Assembly: GCA_964569265.1 (NCBI GenBank)
Contig: CAZMTO010000035.1
Location: 1 to 13,256, forward strand
Length of the DNA: 13,256 nt
Direction of reading: 5' to 3'
Source of the DNA: Avidehalobacter sp964569265
GTDB taxonomy: Bacteria; Bacillota; Dehalobacteriia; UBA4068; UBA4997
The notes under the pieces were generated by a model that did no database searches, was not told the DNA's origin, and saw only the letters and a list, made by a program, of their open reading frames with translations. This document shows, piece after piece, positions 13,175-13,256 of this stretch; the stretch's first letter is position 1; every line of letters starts with the position of its first letter. A program made the position numbers and the translations under genes.

Positions 13175-13256
13175 CAATAGCGGCACATCTACTTTGTCGT
13201 TAGTCTCCTCACTTGTCGGCGTACTTTAGTACGCCTCCGGCGATTCGTCAACTGAC
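13166..13256. repeat. Fourth palindromic repeat copy, cut by the window edge
   Basis: Bases 13166-13256 match 3720-3810 at 89 of 91 positions; the differences are at 13201 and 13239. Head CAATAGC is at 13175 and the palindrome GGCGTACTTTAGTACGCC at 13218-13235, again 43 bases apart. The tail module should lie just beyond the window. It is in the same orientation as the array at 3463-3852. Confidence 0.9.

Overview
The window reads as a chromosomal stretch of a Bacillota-type bacterium. The anchors are a B. subtilis PgcA-like phosphosugar mutase, an EndoA/MazF toxin very close to the Bacillus type, a tsaE-tsaB-rimI-tsaD cluster, strong AGGAGG-type ribosome binding sites, and a CsoR-controlled copA/copZ locus. 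A Negativicutes-like anaerobe is my guess for the host; it rests on general look (mixed GC with frequent ATA isoleucine codons, GGCGTAC palindromic repeats) and is weak. I see no phage, transposase, CRISPR, rRNA or tRNA gene.

Layout. (1) 1-89: a short intergenic end with a probable terminator of an upstream plus-strand gene. (2) 90-2992: glucokinase (minus) and alpha-phosphoglucomutase (plus) are divergent, linking glucose to glucose-6-P and glucose-1-P. (3) 3109-3468: a MazF-type toxin with no adjacent antitoxin. (4) 3463-3852: three tandem units of about 131-135 bp, each built around a GGCGTAC...GTACGCC palindrome; a fourth copy starts at the right edge of the window (13166-13256, 89 of 91 bases identical to unit 3). 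(5) 3980-8182: a likely operon with a good promoter, a class-I glutamine-amidotransferase-like C26 hydrolase, TsaE, TsaB, RimI, TsaD and 5-formyltetrahydrofolate cyclo-ligase, closed by a strong terminator. (6) 8258-9493: a soluble PAS histidine kinase without a partner regulator. (7) 9519-12468: a copper-efflux operon with a consensus promoter carrying two CsoR operators, then csoR and copA. (8) 12545-13174: a membrane PAP2-family phosphatase that runs into the fourth repeat copy.

The most interesting feature is the end of copA. The frame runs without a stop into a complete CopZ-like copper chaperone domain. At the junction there is a perfect Shine-Dalgarno and an in-frame ATG, so free CopZ can be made from the same mRNA. 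Just before it, an A6 run is placed so that a -1 slip hits TAA immediately, which would release CopA without the chaperone. The sequence therefore looks able to give CopA-CopZ fusion, CopA alone and CopZ alone. A 15-base string at this junction (ATCAGTAAAAAATAA) is also found exactly in the leaders of tsaE and tsaD. The second interesting point is that the palindromic repeat unit supplies the stop codons of two unrelated genes (mazF and the PAP2 gene) in the same phase.
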